Shown here one piece after another: positions 40,425-42,005 of a DNA stretch of 42,005 nt. The stretch spans positions 1-42,005 of the forward strand of contig CAJUAP010000030.1 in assembly GCA_910584435.1 (NCBI GenBank), in the 5' to 3' direction. Positions within the stretch are counted from its first letter, which is position 1. Each line of letters opens with the position of its first letter. Below the pieces are notes generated by a model. The model saw nothing but the letters and a program-made list of their open reading frames with translations, did no database searches and had not been told where the DNA came from. The position numbers and the translations under genes were made by a program. Source of the stretch: an uncultured Acetatifactor sp. Lineage in GTDB: Bacteria; Bacillota; Clostridia; Lachnospirales; Lachnospiraceae.

Positions 40425-40610
40425 GTCGTCTGTAACAGTTCAGACCCGCGGCAGAGGCTGTCGGAACTGCTGCGTAAGCTTACAGAGGACGATATGGAGA
40501 TTGAGATAATCCCGGACTGTAAGGATTGCAGAACAAAGGCAGGATGATTTAGGTATGCGGTGTGAAGCCTCCGCCGCGCAAAGAATCGAAGAAAAGGAGA
40601 TAAGACAACA
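40425..40610 (+). other. 186-nt spacer between rplW and rplB with a dispersed hairpin
   Basis: It opens with GTAACAGTTCAGAC (from 40431) and CAGTTC..GAC / GTC..GAACTG pairing up to 40471, the same first hairpin as in the repeats at 3788 and 12827. The remainder has no gene. AAAAGGAGATAAGACAACA before rplB is the ribosome binding site. Confidence 0.55.
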
Positions 40611-41453
40611 ATGGGAATCAAGAAATATAATCCCTATACACCTTCCAGAAGGAATATGACAGGTTCTGACTTCTCTGAAATTACCAAGAAGACTCCGGAG
40701 AAGAGCCTGTGTACTTCTCTGAAGAAAAATGCCGGCCGTAATAACCAGGGCAAGATTACCGTGAGGCATCATGGGGGCGGCAGCAGAAGAAAATACAGAA
40801 TGATAGATTTTAAGAGGAATAAGGATGGCATTTCTGCAAAGGTGATTGGTATTGAGTATGATCCTAACAGAAGCGCGAATATTGCATTAATCTGTTATGA
40901 AGATGGACAAAAGGCATATATTCTTGCACCTCAGGGGCTGACGGACGGAATGAAAATCATGAACGGCCCTCATGCGGAAGTGAGAGTAGGCAATTGTCTG
41001 CCGCTGTCCGAGATTCCGGTAGGTACTCAGGTTCACAATATAGAATTATACCCCGGCAAGGGCGGCCAGCTGGTTCGTTCTGCGGGCAACAGCGCACAGC
41101 TGATGGCAAAGGAAGGAAAATATGCTACTTTGCGTCTCCCCTCCGGTGAAATGAGAATGGTTCCTCTTGTGTGCCGTGCTACGGTAGGTATTGTCGGCAA
41201 TGCCGATCACAATCTGATTAATCTTGGCAAGGCAGGCCGTAAGCGTCATATGGGTATCCGTCCTACAGTACGCGGATCTGTTATGAACCCCAACGACCAT
41301 CCTCATGGCGGTGGTGAAGGTAAGACAGGTATCGGACGTCCGGGTCCCAGCACACCTTGGGGCAAGCCTGCATTAGGTCTTAAGACCCGCAAGTCCAAGA
41401 AGGCTTCTAACAAGTTAATCGTGAGAAGACGTGATGGCAGGGCAATCAAGTAA
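40611..41453 (+). CDS. rplB: Ribosomal protein L2
   Basis: A protein of 280 aa. Typical segments: KKYNPYTPSRRNMTGSDFSE, GRNNQGKITVRHHGGGSRRK, RSAGNSAQLMAKEGKYATLR and the C-terminal VRGSVMNPNDHPHGGGEGKT with the conserved His needed for peptidyl transferase assembly. It binds 23S rRNA. Confidence 0.98.
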   Translation: MGIKKYNPYTPSRRNMTGSDFSEITKKTPEKSLCTSLKKNAGRNNQGKITVRHHGGGSRRKYRMIDFKRNKDGISAKVIGIEYDPNRSANIALICYEDGQKAYILAPQGLTDGMKIMNGPHAEVRVGNCLPLSEIPVGTQVHNIELYPGKGGQLVRSAGNSAQLMAKEGKYATLRLPSGEMRMVPLVCRATVGIVGNADHNLINLGKAGRKRHMGIRPTVRGSVMNPNDHPHGGGEGKTGIGRPGPSTPWGKPALGLKTRKSKKASNKLIVRRRDGRAIK

Positions 41454-41487
41454 GTAAATGTTTTGTATAAAAACAGGAGGAAAAAAA

Positions 41488-41769
41488 ATGGCTAGATCAC
41501 TTAAAAAAGGACCTTTCGCAGACGCAAGCCTGTTGAAGAAAATAGATGCTTTAAATGCTTCAGGGCAGAAGCAGGTTATCAAGACTTGGTCCCGTCGTTC
41601 TACAATCTTCCCTTCCTTTGTAGGACACACAATTGCAGTTCATGACGGCAGAAAGCATGTGCCTGTATATGTTACCGAGGACATGGTTGGTCATAAGCTG
41701 GGAGAGTTTGTTGCAACCAGAACCTACCGCGGCCACGGCAAGGATGAGAAGAAATCAAAGGTAAGGTAA
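41488..41769 (+). CDS. rpsS: Ribosomal protein S19
   Basis: A protein of 93 aa: ARSLKKGPFADASLLKKIDA, TWSRRSTIFPSFVGHTIAVH and HKLGEFVATRTYRGHGKDEK. The ATG at 41488 follows CAGGAGGAAAAAAA; the open frame extends 30 nt upstream without similarity. It sits in the 30S head. Confidence 0.98.
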   Translation: MARSLKKGPFADASLLKKIDALNASGQKQVIKTWSRRSTIFPSFVGHTIAVHDGRKHVPVYVTEDMVGHKLGEFVATRTYRGHGKDEKKSKVR

Positions 41770-41905
41770 CTGCTGCAGCCGAAACCCCTGTGGACGTGTG
41801 TCACGGCAATCATATGGAGCATGAAGACATATGAAAGCAGCCAGGATTTCAGCGCGGCAGGGTAGAAGTTTGAAGCCAGGTAGTAGATAAGGAGGATATG
41901 GATCT
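41770..41905 (+). other. 136-nt spacer between rpsS and rplV
   Basis: There is no open frame of interest. It is longer than is usual between these genes and follows the pattern of expanded spacers in this operon. AAGGAGGATATGGATCT at its end is the rplV ribosome binding site. I see no strong hairpin. Confidence 0.5.
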
Positions 41906-42005
41906 ATGGCTAAGGGACATAGAAGTCAAATTAAGAGAGAGAGAAATGCCCAGAAGGATACCAGACCTTCAGCAAAGTTATCTTATGCAAGAGTGTCTGT
42001 GCAGA
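41906..42005 (+). CDS. rplV: Ribosomal protein L22, start only
   Basis: The first 33 codons before the window ends: MAKGHRSQIKRERNAQKDTR then PSAKLSYARVSVQ, which matches the N-terminus of L22 in Clostridia (the TRPSAKLSYARVSV part is the conserved start of the globular domain). It follows rpsS as expected in the S10 operon. Confidence 0.93.
   Translation, partial: MAKGHRSQIKRERNAQKDTRPSAKLSYARVSVQ

Overview
The window looks like a chromosome segment of a low-to-mid GC Gram-positive anaerobe of the class Clostridia, most likely family Lachnospiraceae. This rests on SpoIIID (an endospore former), the dnaE-pfkA neighbourhood, the sequence style of DnaE, PfkA and the ribosomal proteins, EutS/EutP-type microcompartment genes, strong AGGAGG ribosome binding sites and TTGACA/TATAAT promoters. 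The family assignment comes from sequence style, not from a database search.

Layout. 0.2-0.6 kb: a tRNA-Asn, tRNA-Glu, tRNA-Cys cluster with a terminator. 0.6-2.0 kb (minus strand): two EutS/PduU-type shell proteins and an EutP-like GTPase behind one promoter, with no metabolic enzymes next to them. 2.1-2.6 kb: remnant of a sugar-type solute-binding protein. 2.6-4.1 kb: a minus-strand acyltransferase and a regulatory region. 4.2-17.5 kb: mostly housekeeping genes: dnaE, pfkA, a GT-C glycosyltransferase, an RNA 2'-O-methyltransferase, proC, a SleB-type wall hydrolase, nfeD plus SPFH protein, a decayed APH-type kinase and spoIIID. 17.7-34 kb: an accessory locus. 34-37.7 kb: galE, a hemolysin III family gene, a small conserved gene and a small alarmone synthetase. 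38.0-42.0 kb: the start of the S10 ribosomal operon (rpsJ, rplC, rplD, rplW, rplB, rpsS, rplV cut by the window end).

The accessory locus is the most interesting part. It has its own promoter just after the spoIIID terminator. It opens with a predicted Cys/His-domain effector and a small partner protein, followed by two adjacent dynamin-like GTPases, a tail-anchored coiled-coil protein, an unknown protein with a repeat N-terminus, and a large HerA/DUF87-type ATPase with a Ser/Gly-rich insert. Next come an LHH (HNH/Endo VII-like) nuclease toxin, a vWA (DUF2201-like) protein, a MoxR-type AAA ATPase and a leucine-rich-repeat protein. The two effector-like proteins at its ends of the first part share a two-block N-terminal module but have unrelated C-termini. 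This suggests interchangeable payloads used by one machine. I infer a conflict system (inter-bacterial effector or anti-phage), but the function is not shown by sequence alone.

The window also carries several families of structured intergenic repeats. The best is a three-hairpin element of about 160 bp at 23156 and 35094 with compensatory changes in its outer stem and relatives near 10.85 and 16.4 kb. Several genes end inside such inverted repeats. Tandem repeats of 10, 14, 15, 21, 30, 33 and 54 bp occur. The 54-bp repeat has caused a frameshift in nfeD, and the 21-bp repeat multiplies extended -10 promoter boxes upstream of the alarmone synthetase.
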